Of a stretch of DNA of 64,000 nucleotides, positions 8,580-17,028 are shown in pieces (position 1 is the stretch's first letter; each line of letters starts with the position of its first letter). The position numbers were made by a program, and so were the translations under genes. Origin of the DNA: Woeseiaceae bacterium. GTDB lineage: Bacteria; Pseudomonadota; Gammaproteobacteria; Steroidobacterales; Woeseiaceae. The notes beneath the pieces were generated by a model. It saw nothing but the letters and a program-made list of their open reading frames with translations, was not told the origin of the DNA and searched no databases. Where the stretch lies: the NCBI GenBank assembly GCA_021773035.1, contig JAJFKU010000056.1, positions 124,001-188,000 on the forward strand, read 5' to 3'.

Positions 8580-8619
8580 AATCTCCCGATACTGTTTATT
8601 TATACAGTATCGGGAGATT
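8580..8619 (+). promoter_or_regulatory. LexA (SOS) box inside a perfect 16-bp-arm palindrome
   Basis: TACTGTTTATTTATACAGTA at 8590-8609 is a near-consensus gammaproteobacterial LexA box (CTGT-N8-ACAG). It is the centre of a longer perfect inverted repeat: arm AATCTCCCGATACTGT at 8580-8595, eight-base loop, matching arm at 8604-8619. The right arm contains the GGGAG ribosome binding site of the radical SAM gene starting at 8624. No T-run follows, so it is not an intrinsic terminator. Confidence 0.88.
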
Positions 8620-8623
8620 TACG

Positions 8624-9685
8624 GTGACCACAGCCCACAAAGGCCGCGGCGCAGTCTCGGCGCCCGCGGGCCGGTTCGCAGTTCAACAAACCGACTGGGA
8701 TGCCGAGGAAGCCGATCTGCAGGCGTCGAGCGCACCTCAGACGGTACTCAGGGCCATGCAGGCCGGGCGCATTATCAGCAGCAACCAATCGCCCGACGTG
8801 CCCTTTGACCGTTCCATCAACCCCTATCAGGGTTGCGAGCATGGCTGCATCTACTGCTACGCAAGACCGAGTCACAGCTATCTCGATTTGTCCCCGGGCC
8901 TCGACTTCGAGACGCAGATATTCTACAAGCCAAACGCCGCGGCACGCCTGTTGGATGACTGGCAGAAACCGGGTTACGAATGCAGGCCGATAACGATCGG
9001 CGCCAACACCGACCCTTATCAGCCCGCGGAGAAGTCGCTCAAGATAACGCGTCAGCTGCTGACGCTGTTCGCAGAGTACCGACATCCGGTGAACATCATT
9101 ACCAAGAGCCATCTGATCCGCCGCGATATCGAGCTGCTGGCTGATCTGGCGAAAGACCGTTTGTGCTCAGTCGCCATCAGCATTCCGACCATGGAAGCAG
9201 ACCTGAAGCGTGTCATGGAACCGCGTGTTCCGGCCGCCTCGGCGAGACTAAACGCCATGCGGGAACTCAGCGACGCCGGCGTACCCGTCAGCGTCCTGGT
9301 CGCCCCGGTGATCCCTGCCATTAACGACAAAGAAATGGAATCGATACTGCAGGCCGCTGCCGCGGCCGGTGCGAGCCAGGCCCGTTACGTTTTTTTACGC
9401 CTGCCGCACGAGCTGAAAGCCTTGTTTCAGGAATGGCTGGAGACGCACTTTCCGGACCGGGCTGAACACGTCATGAGCCTGATCACTCAAGCCAGTGGCG
9501 GACGCAGCTACGATAGCCGCTTTCACAGACGGCAAAGGGGGCGCGGAGCCTACGCCGAGATGCTGGCTGCGCGCTTTTCGAAGGCCGCCAAAGCACTGCA
9601 ACTGGATGCCGATAATTACCAGCAGGATCTTGATTGCACTCAGTTTTTACACCCTGCGAAGCAGCAGCTGGGACTGGATTTTTAA
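8624..9685 (+). CDS. PA0069-family radical SAM protein (spore photoproduct lyase-like)
   Basis: A 353-residue radical SAM enzyme starting at GTG 8624. The cluster motif is Cys71-x3-Cys75-x2-Cys78 (CEHGCIYCYARPSH), followed by a TDPYQPAEK segment and an ITKSHLIRRD strand typical of the PA0069/Rv2578c branch, distantly related to spore photoproduct lyase. Its reaction is unknown; a DNA-repair link is inferred from family resemblance and from the LexA box directly upstream. From memory, the Pseudomonas aeruginosa homologue PA0069 is also in the LexA regulon. It is probably monocistronic. Confidence 0.9.
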   Translation: MTTAHKGRGAVSAPAGRFAVQQTDWDAEEADLQASSAPQTVLRAMQAGRIISSNQSPDVPFDRSINPYQGCEHGCIYCYARPSHSYLDLSPGLDFETQIFYKPNAAARLLDDWQKPGYECRPITIGANTDPYQPAEKSLKITRQLLTLFAEYRHPVNIITKSHLIRRDIELLADLAKDRLCSVAISIPTMEADLKRVMEPRVPAASARLNAMRELSDAGVPVSVLVAPVIPAINDKEMESILQAAAAAGASQARYVFLRLPHELKALFQEWLETHFPDRAEHVMSLITQASGGRSYDSRFHRRQRGRGAYAEMLAARFSKAAKALQLDADNYQQDLDCTQFLHPAKQQLGLDF

Positions 9686-9851
9686 GCCGCTCTGGCGCAT
9701 CGGAGCTACCTTCGGGCAGCACCAGTGAGTATAGTGGAAGGCACCGAAATCGCTCAAAATCGAGCGCTGTCTTCGAGAACTATTGGGGCCACCCCCGGTC
9801 GTAATGTGAAGGGAAACCCGAAACCCAGCCTGGAAGCCGAATCGCAGAACA

Positions 9852-11348
9852 GTGATGAATAAGAACTTATCGTACGCCGCCTTCGTTGCGCTCCTGTTGA
9901 TGCCCCCCTACGCCGCTGCGCAGGACGAGGCGCCCATAGCCGATGAAGCTGAAAGTCCCCTGGACCAGACTGTTCCGGTCGCTGAACTGGACCAGGTCGT
10001 CCCGGTAGCTGAAGAGGAAGCGCCGCAATCGTCGGACGCCGGAGCAGAACCCGCCCTGGCCGACGAGGAACAGCTGCTCCAGGAGTTTTCCCGTTACCGG
10101 AAACTCATCAGCAACGGCACGCTTGACGAAGCCGACATTGCCGCCAAGCGCATTGTCGAGATGGCTATCAGAGTCTACGGGCCGCGCTCCCGGGAAACGG
10201 CGAGTGCGCTCAACAACCTGGGCATCGTGCAGCACAGCAACGGGCAATACGGCGCCGCCATTCAGAATTTCACATCGGCGATAGAGATCATCGAGTTCGC
10301 CGAAGACCGCCTTAACAACGCACTTATCAACCCGTTGAAGGGGCTAGGCGCGGCGCAGCTCAACAGCGGGCGCCCCGACCAGGCGCAGCAGACATTCACA
10401 CGTGCGGCGCACATAACGCATGTCAACGATGGGCCGCACAATCTCGGTCAGGTCGAGATTCTCGAATCGATCGCCGAAGCACACATTCGCATGGGCGATA
10501 CAAAGGGTGCTCGCGACATCCTCGACCGTATCCACATCGTCAACGTCAAATACTACGAAAAGGACCCCCTGGGATTACTGCCATCGCTGATGAGTCGCGC
10601 CAGCTGGCAGCACCGTGCAGGTTATTATGCCGAAGAACGTGCGACGTATCGTCGAGCCATAAGGATCATTGAGGCAACCGAAGGCAAGAACGACCCCATG
10701 CTCGTTGAACCACTGCGACGTCTCGGTGAGTCGTTTTACTTCGTCGACCTGAACATGGCGAGCCCGCAGCAGCAAGGACTGATTTCGTCGGGCGAAATGT
10801 ATTTCAAGCGAGCTGCGCGCATCGCCGAGAAGTCTGAAGACATGGACTGGCAGGAATCGACCACGAGCAGAATTGCACTCGGCGACTACTACACGTTTAT
10901 CGAAGCGCAAAACCGGTCGCGCAGTATCTATCGCGAAACCTGGGAATACCTGTCAACGGGCGAAGATCGCATTGCTTACAGAAGTGCGCTGTTTTCAGAT
11001 CCTGTTGCGATACGGGAAGAACCGCTACCGCTGGTATCCGAAGGTTCGGCGATCCGCGAGGCGGACTTCGACGAAATGCTGACAGGGAAAATTATCGTCA
11101 ACTATTCGGTTTCACCGCGCGGCCGTGTCAAAGACATACGCACCGAGGCCATTCCTGCCGAATTCACATCACTGCAGAGAATGGTTCACCGGGAGGTTCG
11201 GCGCCGTGTGTTTCGCCCGAGAGTTGTCGACGGCGCACCGGTATTGGCCGAGAACATGCTGTTCGAACATGAGTTCTCATACACGCAGGCTGATCTGGAC
11301 GAGTTGAAGGCCGCCGCCAGTAAAGCCGAAAATGGGAAGAAAAACTGA
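9852..11348 (+). CDS. Periplasmic TPR protein with C-terminal TonB-like domain
   Basis: A 498-residue protein with a cleavable signal peptide (cut near AAAQ, residue 24), an acidic Pro/Val/Glu-rich stretch to about residue 75, then several tetratricopeptide-like repeats (for example ASALNNLGIVQHSNGQYGAAIQNF). A TonB C-terminal domain lies near residues 410-475 (GKIIVNYSVSPRGRVKDI...RRRVFRPRVVDG). Unlike true TonB it has no uncleaved N-terminal anchor, so energy transduction is doubtful; it more likely uses the fold as a periplasmic interaction module. The M23 peptidase gene follows three bases after the stop. Confidence 0.8.
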   Translation: MMNKNLSYAAFVALLLMPPYAAAQDEAPIADEAESPLDQTVPVAELDQVVPVAEEEAPQSSDAGAEPALADEEQLLQEFSRYRKLISNGTLDEADIAAKRIVEMAIRVYGPRSRETASALNNLGIVQHSNGQYGAAIQNFTSAIEIIEFAEDRLNNALINPLKGLGAAQLNSGRPDQAQQTFTRAAHITHVNDGPHNLGQVEILESIAEAHIRMGDTKGARDILDRIHIVNVKYYEKDPLGLLPSLMSRASWQHRAGYYAEERATYRRAIRIIEATEGKNDPMLVEPLRRLGESFYFVDLNMASPQQQGLISSGEMYFKRAARIAEKSEDMDWQESTTSRIALGDYYTFIEAQNRSRSIYRETWEYLSTGEDRIAYRSALFSDPVAIREEPLPLVSEGSAIREADFDEMLTGKIIVNYSVSPRGRVKDIRTEAIPAEFTSLQRMVHREVRRRVFRPRVVDGAPVLAENMLFEHEFSYTQADLDELKAAASKAENGKKN

Positions 11349-11351
11349 TCC

Positions 11352-12185
11352 ATGACAAAGTTTGGTCCGGCCTGCCTGATCTTTAGCCTGCTATCGCTAT
11401 TGCCCGGCACTGCAGATGCCCGCTGCAAGGATGACTGGATCTGCGTTGACGAAATCAGAAAAGGTCGCGATGTAGAACTGCGCGCGCGCAATCTTCGCGA
11501 ATTCCCGATCACCTATACGCTCAGCATCAGCGCGAGAAACTACGCAATTGACGGCCCGGACACGGTGACCGGCACGCTCGGGCCAGGAGAGTCGGAGCAC
11601 GTCATGTGGCTGGACAATCGCGGCGGCGGCAACAGAGCCTACTATCGCTATCGCTACGAATGGACCGTCGGGCACATGGACGCGAATCATGACGACGACC
11701 ATCTGTACGCGCTGCCCTACGCCAGCAATCGGGCCTACCGGGTGCTGCAGGGCTACGGGTCACGCTTCAGCCACACAGGCCGCGAGGAGTTCGCAGTCGA
11801 CTTCGATATGCGTGTCGGTACGCCCGTGCACGCCGCTCGCTCGGGCGTTGTCGCACGGCTGGAAGAATCGAATTCGAAGGGATGCTGGGAGGACCACTGC
11901 GGCCAGTACGCCAACTACCTGGTAATCCTGCACACCGACGGCACCACGGGCGAGTACTACCATCTGGACCACGATGGTGTGCTGGTAGAGGTCGGCGACA
12001 GCGTCGCACGCGGCCAGAAAATCGCGGTTTCCGGCAACACCGGGCACACGACGATGCCGCACCTGCATTTCGCGGTCTATCGGGCGGTGGAATGGGGCAT
12101 GACGCAGTCGATAGCGGTGCGCTTTCAGAGCGAAGACGGTATTATCAGCCGCCCTCGGCGCGGCGCGCGCTACCAGGCGCAATAG
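11352..12185 (+). CDS. M23-family (LytM) metallopeptidase
   Basis: A 277-residue secreted protein with a signal peptide (cut near ADA, residue 23), an N-terminal beta-sandwich-like half and a C-terminal LytM domain. Zinc ligands are His141 and Asp150 ([10 protein letters not shown]) and the PHLHF motif; [18 protein letters not shown] and [17 protein letters not shown] are typical LytM strands. M23 enzymes cut cell-wall peptide cross-links, and with all ligands present this one could be active. The conserved Gly of the HxGxD motif is replaced, so lytic activity is not certain. It lies directly downstream of the TPR/TonB-C gene, probably in the same operon. Confidence 0.88.
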   Translation: MTKFGPACLIFSLLSLLPGTADARCKDDWICVDEIRKGRDVELRARNLREFPITYTLSISARNYAIDGPDTVTGTLGPGESEHVMWLDNRGGGNRAYYRYRYEWTVGHMDANHDDDHLYALPYASNRAYRVLQGYGSRFSHTGREEFAVDFDMRVGTPVHAARSGVVARLEESNSKGCWEDHCGQYANYLVILHTDGTTGEYYHLDHDGVLVEVGDSVARGQKIAVSGNTGHTTMPHLHFAVYRAVEWGMTQSIAVRFQSEDGIISRPRRGARYQAQ

Positions 12186-12195
12186 GGCCAAACTT

Positions 12196-12774
12196 ATGAC
12201 CAGCAAAACAATGCCTGTCCCAGAGCAGCATTTCGTCAATGGCAACCCGCTACAGGGCCCCTTCGACAGCCATCTGCAGCGTGCCGTTCTCGGGCTCGGT
12301 TGTTTCTGGGGCGCTGAGCGGCGCTTCTGGCAGATCGAAGGTGTCTTTTCGACCGCCGCGGGTTACGCCGGCGGCAACACGCCCGACCCGGACTATCGGG
12401 CCGTTTGCAGCGGCGAAACCGGGCATGCGGAGGTGATACAGGTAATCTTCGATCCGGGCGTCGTCAGCTACCGGGAGCTACTCCGGGTATTCTGGGAAAG
12501 CCATGACCCGACACAGGGCATGCGCCAGGGCAATGACGTCGGTACGCAGTACCGCTCCGTGATCTACACCGGCGACGAAGCGCAAAACAACGAGGCGCTG
12601 CAATCGCTGGCCAGCTACCAGTCGGACCTGGGCGCGGCCGGACTCGGCACGATTACAACAAGGGTCGAAGCCCTGGATACATTTTATTATGCCGAGGAAT
12701 ACCATCAGCAATACCTTGCTAAGAACCCCGCCGGCTACTGTGGCCTGGGCGGTACTGGAGTCAGCTGCGGCTGA
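12196..12774 (+). CDS. msrA: Peptide-methionine (S)-S-oxide reductase MsrA
   Basis: A 192-residue MsrA with the catalytic GCFWGAE motif (Cys36), the GYAGG motif, GHAEV, and C-terminal recycling cysteines in GYCGLGG...SCG. It reduces the S-epimer of methionine sulfoxide in proteins and free methionine, regenerated by thioredoxin. It starts 10 bp after the M23 gene. With msrPQ at 37-38.6 kb the window carries both cytoplasmic and periplasmic methionine sulfoxide repair. Confidence 0.95.
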   Translation: MTSKTMPVPEQHFVNGNPLQGPFDSHLQRAVLGLGCFWGAERRFWQIEGVFSTAAGYAGGNTPDPDYRAVCSGETGHAEVIQVIFDPGVVSYRELLRVFWESHDPTQGMRQGNDVGTQYRSVIYTGDEAQNNEALQSLASYQSDLGAAGLGTITTRVEALDTFYYAEEYHQQYLAKNPAGYCGLGGTGVSCG

Positions 12775-12790
12775 TCGGTAGTATTCCCCC

Positions 12791-13396
12791 GTGAGCGTCA
12801 ATAAAAAGAAACAGGCCAAACCGCGCAAACCCAGCCGTAAGCAGGCTGAGGCGGCCGTCAGTACCTTGCTGCTGTGGGCGGGCGAAGATACACGCCGCGA
12901 AGGGCTGCTCGACACACCGAAACGCGTGGCGAGGGCTTACGAAGACTGGTTTAGCGGTTACCGCGAAAACCCGGTCGAATATCTGCAGCGCACCTTCGAA
13001 GAGGTCGAGGGTTATGACGAGATGATCGTGCTACGGGACATTGCGTTCGAGTCGCACTGCGAACATCACATGGCGCCCATCATCGGCAAAGCTCATGTCG
13101 GTTACCTGCCGAACAACAAGGTGGTTGGAATCAGCAAACTGGCACGCGTCGTCGAAGCATTTGCACGCCGCTTCCAGGTACAGGAAAAGATGACCGCACA
13201 GATAGCGAACTGTATACAGGACGTTCTGCAGCCCAAGGGCGTTGGCGTCGTCATCGAGGCAAAACATCAGTGCATGACGACTCGCGGTATCCACAAGTCA
13301 GACGTATCGATGGTGACCAGCCAGATGGTCGGCACGTTTCGCAAGGATGCCCGGACCCGCGTTGAGTTTCTGCGGATGATAGACGCTAACCGCTAG
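12791..13396 (+). CDS. folE: GTP cyclohydrolase I
   Basis: A 201-residue FolE, normal length. It shows [15 protein letters not shown], the zinc-binding ESHCEHH motif, the [11 protein letters not shown] substrate loop, [14 protein letters not shown], and the second Cys ligand in [10 protein letters not shown]. It converts GTP to 7,8-dihydroneopterin triphosphate, the first step towards tetrahydrofolate, and supplies the same precursor for queuosine. A GTG start at 12791 follows msrA by 16 bp. Confidence 0.96.
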   Translation: MSVNKKKQAKPRKPSRKQAEAAVSTLLLWAGEDTRREGLLDTPKRVARAYEDWFSGYRENPVEYLQRTFEEVEGYDEMIVLRDIAFESHCEHHMAPIIGKAHVGYLPNNKVVGISKLARVVEAFARRFQVQEKMTAQIANCIQDVLQPKGVGVVIEAKHQCMTTRGIHKSDVSMVTSQMVGTFRKDARTRVEFLRMIDANR

Positions 13397-13406
13397 CGTT
13401 TGTGTT

Positions 13407-14492
13407 TTGCTGCACAAGAATCTCACCTACATCGGAATACTGCTTGCGCTGAGCACTGCCTACCTGCTGCTCTGGCCGGTTCCTGTCGACCCTGTTGCCT
13501 GGCAGGCACCCGTCGATCGCGGTTATGTCGATCCGTTCGCGCCGAACGATCTTCTGAAGGCAAGCAGCGGCATTAAGCTCGGCGAATACGAGGGCCCCGA
13601 GGATGCTACCGTCGGCGGCGATCACAGAATCTACGTCACAACCCGCGATGGCACGATTGTGCGCGTCCAGAACCGCGGCGTCAGGGAATTCGTCAATGTC
13701 GGTGGCCGGCCCCTCGGCATCGAAACCGACCGGGACGGATCGCTGCTGATTGCCAACGCCTATCTGGGCATCCAACGCGTCACGCTCGACGGTGAAGTCA
13801 CAACGCTTGTAGATGTCGTGGAGGGCGTGCCGCTGGCTTACGCCAACAATCTCGATGTCGGCCCGGACGGTACGATCTACTTCAGCCTCTCGAGCAGCAA
13901 GTTCGGTGCAGAGGAATATCGTGGCACCTATGAAGCTGCCCTGCTCGACCTGATCGAACACGGCGGCCACGGAAGTGTGCTCGCGTTTGATCCCGCCAGC
14001 GGGCTGACGAGGCAACTCATGGGCGGCCTCAACTATGCCAACGGAGTCGCCGCCAGTGAAGACGGGAGTTTCCTGCTAGTGGTTGAAACCGGCCATTACC
14101 GTATTCTCAAGTACTGGCTGACGGGCGCACGGCAGGGGGAGACGGAGGTCCTGATCAATAACCTGCCCGGTTTTCCGGATAACGTAAAAGCCGGTATCAA
14201 CGGCCGTTTCTGGATTGGTTTTGCCGCGCCTCGCAACGCGGTTATTGACCGGCTTTCCGACAAGCCGCTGCTACGCAAGATAGTGCAACGACTGCCCGCA
14301 GGATTGCGGCCCCGGGCCGAACCCTTCTCACATGTCATCGCTATCAACGGCGACGGCGAAATCCTGATGAACATGCACGACCCGGAAGCTCGCTTCCCGA
14401 CACTCACCGGCGTTCTGGAAACACGGGACACGCTGTACCTCACCACACTGTTTGGCAACCAGTTACCGCGTATCGCAAAACGCGATCTTTGA
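13407..14492 (+). CDS. Strictosidine synthase-like (APMAP-type) beta-propeller protein
   Basis: A 361-residue protein with an N-terminal membrane anchor (about residues 7-22), then a six-bladed propeller. Family marks are LGEYEGPEDATVG, the RPLGIETDRDGSLLIANAYLG blade, NNLDVGPDGTIYFSLSSS, a MGGLNYANGVAASEDG blade and LPGFPDNVKAGINGRFWIG; the last two are typical of strictosidine synthase-like/APMAP proteins. Bacterial members are presumed lactonases or arylesterases, unproven. The TTG start at 13407 lacks a clear ribosome binding site and lies 10 bp after folE, so the exact start is uncertain. Confidence 0.84.
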   Translation: MLHKNLTYIGILLALSTAYLLLWPVPVDPVAWQAPVDRGYVDPFAPNDLLKASSGIKLGEYEGPEDATVGGDHRIYVTTRDGTIVRVQNRGVREFVNVGGRPLGIETDRDGSLLIANAYLGIQRVTLDGEVTTLVDVVEGVPLAYANNLDVGPDGTIYFSLSSSKFGAEEYRGTYEAALLDLIEHGGHGSVLAFDPASGLTRQLMGGLNYANGVAASEDGSFLLVVETGHYRILKYWLTGARQGETEVLINNLPGFPDNVKAGINGRFWIGFAAPRNAVIDRLSDKPLLRKIVQRLPAGLRPRAEPFSHVIAINGDGEILMNMHDPEARFPTLTGVLETRDTLYLTTLFGNQLPRIAKRDL

Positions 14493-14494
14493 GC

Positions 14495-14543
14495 AAAAAG
14501 GGGTCAGAGCCCTTTTTGGAGAAAAGGGCTCTGACCCCTTTTT
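14495..14543. repeat. Perfect 22-bp-arm inverted repeat, likely bidirectional terminator and dispersed repeat
   Basis: The left arm (14495-14516) and right arm (14522-14543) are exact reverse complements with a five-base loop (TGGAG). Each arm contains the core GGGTCAGAGCCC flanked by A and T runs, so RNA from either strand ends in a strong hairpin plus T-run. It sits between two convergent genes. Seventeen bases of one arm recur exactly inside the end of msrQ (38610-38626), suggesting a mobile or dispersed repeat family. Confidence 0.85.
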
Positions 14544-14621
14544 GTGGTGGTTTAGTGCGGCGGCGGCTCGCCTTACTGCGGGTCGCCCGATCCTGGCGGG
14601 TCTGGCTTCGGTGCAGATTCG

Positions 14622-17003
14622 CTAATGAGGTCCGGACTGTTGGCGGTGCCCGTAATTCATGCCCGCCTCGACAGCTTCCAGATCCTTTGAGTGCAATTCC
14701 TTCAATCGTCGCCAACGCTCATTTTGATTCGCCTTGGCGGGATCTGGGTTTTCTTCTCCCAATAGCCAAAAACTAAACCAGTCCACGTTGCCCTGAAGAG
14801 ATGCAAGCCGCTCCAGAGGCTTCACCAGATTGTGGTCACCGGATGGAATTCTTATTAATTCAACCGGCTTATGCTGCCTGCGGAGAAAGGCATATGTGTC
14901 CCAGCGCTCAAATACATAATTGTTGTACGATTCCAGTCGCAGTGGCGTGTGAATTCGATCGGTGTGAAGACCGGGATTGCGTTCAACCCATTCATCCAGG
15001 GTCTCTCCCCACGGTACCCCACCCAGAATACCCTCGACTGTTGTCATACCATAGCCGAAAATGCTGGCATACCCCCAGTGCGTTACGCTGATCGAGTCGG
15101 CGATGGTTGCAGCCGCGAACTCATAGTCTGAAAAAGTGATCATGTGTTCAGCATACAGACCGGTGCGGCTGAAGCCGATAATCCCCACTTTTGTGCGATC
15201 GATAAAGCCCCGTCTGTCCAACTCATCAATTGCGGCTTCGAAGCCGAGCCGATGAATCTCCAGTTCTCTCGGGGTTGCCAGGCTTTCGGCATTGTCGGGC
15301 GCCTGCAGGACGAACATTCCCTTGTTTGCAAGCGCCTGGGCTGCAAATACGCTGGACATACCGTACGCGCCGTCCACCAGGAATTGATCCGCACGAAAGC
15401 CATGCGTCTGGATAAGCAGAGGGTAGCGCCGCCCGCTCTCGAAACCAACGGGGTAAATCAGGCCGCCAACCCAGGTCCTGCTTTCCCGGTCTGTCCATTC
15501 CATCTGCTCCGCTTTCCCGAACGTCAGCTCGCGAAAATGGGGGTTGAGATCCGTTATTGCTTTTTGTCTACCGGTTTCACTGTCGAGCGCACTGAGTTCA
15601 GGTGCTTCATCCAGGTCCTGCGCGATAGAAACAGTCAGCCGTTGAAGTGTACGAGCGGGCGCTTCAGTGTTGACCGGATATTCGCCGTTATCCGGTTTCC
15701 GCCATCCACGCTTGGTCTTGATAAACCGCAGTGGAGACAGCGGCTTCAATCGAGTCCTGCGATTGATCGTAAGAACACCGTTTGCGGATAGTTCCATCGA
15801 AGTGAATCGTTCTGTATTCGCCGCGTTTTTCCAATCGAATTCCGGCACGTCAACAATTCGTGTGATGGTATCAAGCTCAAAGTCGTACTCGATGATGGAT
15901 GCGAAACCCGCTCGCCGTGTCATTTCCTTCTCATCGACACCGTCCAGAGGAAGGAACGTGTTGCCAAGAATGATCGAAGAGCCATTCGGCATCCACATCG
16001 CGGTGGCAGAAAACGGGCCCGTGAACTGGCCGGATGGTGCATCAAAAACGGGGGAAATAGTCTCACGCTGCAAATCTATCCAAAAATATTGCTGCTTACG
16101 CAGAAGCAGATCTGACTTCATATGATCCGAATCAAAGGCCGCAACCCGTTGCCCATAGGACCCGGATCTCCCGAATACCGGATAGCGCTTCAACCATGTT
16201 TTGGGGGCAACGCCGGTGGGGAGCAAAACAACCGCGCGCTGGCCGTCGGGTGATATCCAGACTGGCGGCACAAAAAGTGCGTCGAAAGGCTCGCCGAGCT
16301 GGCGCGCACTTTTTCCGGGTTCACGTACATAAAACTGCTTTCTTGGCCAAAACTTCTGTGCTAACTCCGGCAGAATCAGGTCGTGAATCGTTCTTACTCC
16401 AACCACGAAGGACGGTTGATCTTCGACGTCATTCCTTGGAATAGCCGAAGAGATATAAACAATGCTCCCGGTTGCAGGAGAAATAACGAAGCTCTCCACA
16501 TTGCGCTCGTGTGCCGTCATTTTCAACGCGGGTCCGCCGTCGATACCAACCTTGTAAACCTGCGACACTTCGCTGCCGGCCTGCCCCAGAAAGGCAATGT
16601 GCCTGCTGTCAGGCTGCCATCGAAGCGACTGTATTGCAGGCGTATTCATGGCAGAGGACAGTTGCACGAGGATTTGACCTCGTGGCCGATCGCGGATTTG
16701 GCTGTTCAGGAATCTCAGAGTTTCTTCCGTGTTATAGAGCAGCAATTCATAGTCATTGAGGCCGGTAATGAGATTACCTCGACGAGTAACCACCGCAAAA
16801 TGTTTTCCATCGGGTGACATTTTGACCAGCGCGCCATCGGCGCTCGAATCCGGTTCGGCCAAATGTGTCATTTCAATGGTATGTGCCGCAGTGAACGAGT
16901 GAACAGGATCGCCCGCTGCGCTCACTTCGCAGTTGAGTACCGTCAAAAAACAGACATTGAGACAAATTAGTGCCCACGTTCCGAAACGCAACATACTCGT
17001 CAT
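14622..17003 (-). CDS. Exported S9-family alpha/beta-hydrolase, resembling lasso-peptide isopeptidases
   Basis: The chosen start is ATG 17003, with an AGGGG ribosome binding site; a longer frame from 17069 would overlap the receptor gene. The 793-residue product has a signal peptide, a WD/propeller-like half (about 50-500) and a C-terminal alpha/beta-hydrolase domain with nucleophile motif GFSRTG and catalytic His in PSGDHNLVKP. The canonical HGxxD acid motif is missing: the region reads TPLRLESYNNY followed by a WDTYAFLRRQHKPVELI helix. This pattern recalls AtxE2-type lasso-peptide isopeptidases. It is the last gene of the sigma/FecR/TonB-receptor operon. Isopeptidase activity is inference; peptidase or esterase are alternatives. 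Confidence 0.75.
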   Translation of the reverse strand: MTSMLRFGTWALICLNVCFLTVLNCEVSAAGDPVHSFTAAHTIEMTHLAEPDSSADGALVKMSPDGKHFAVVTRRGNLITGLNDYELLLYNTEETLRFLNSQIRDRPRGQILVQLSSAMNTPAIQSLRWQPDSRHIAFLGQAGSEVSQVYKVGIDGGPALKMTAHERNVESFVISPATGSIVYISSAIPRNDVEDQPSFVVGVRTIHDLILPELAQKFWPRKQFYVREPGKSARQLGEPFDALFVPPVWISPDGQRAVVLLPTGVAPKTWLKRYPVFGRSGSYGQRVAAFDSDHMKSDLLLRKQQYFWIDLQRETISPVFDAPSGQFTGPFSATAMWMPNGSSIILGNTFLPLDGVDEKEMTRRAGFASIIEYDFELDTITRIVDVPEFDWKNAANTERFTSMELSANGVLTINRRTRLKPLSPLRFIKTKRGWRKPDNGEYPVNTEAPARTLQRLTVSIAQDLDEAPELSALDSETGRQKAITDLNPHFRELTFGKAEQMEWTDRESRTWVGGLIYPVGFESGRRYPLLIQTHGFRADQFLVDGAYGMSSVFAAQALANKGMFVLQAPDNAESLATPRELEIHRLGFEAAIDELDRRGFIDRTKVGIIGFSRTGLYAEHMITFSDYEFAAATIADSISVTHWGYASIFGYGMTTVEGILGGVPWGETLDEWVERNPGLHTDRIHTPLRLESYNNYVFERWDTYAFLRRQHKPVELIRIPSGDHNLVKPLERLASLQGNVDWFSFWLLGEENPDPAKANQNERWRRLKELHSKDLEAVEAGMNYGHRQQSGPH

Positions 17004-17028
17004 GGTTTCGCCCCTTCGATCCCGGGAT

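Noticed and set aside
8580..8619. Hairpin as an intrinsic terminator of the upstream lipoprotein gene
   Set aside because: No T-run follows, and the centre matches the LexA consensus better.
9852..11348. Classical TonB energy transducer
   Set aside because: The N-terminus looks like a cleavable signal peptide, with no anchor and no Pro-rich spanning region, so only the C-terminal fold is shared.
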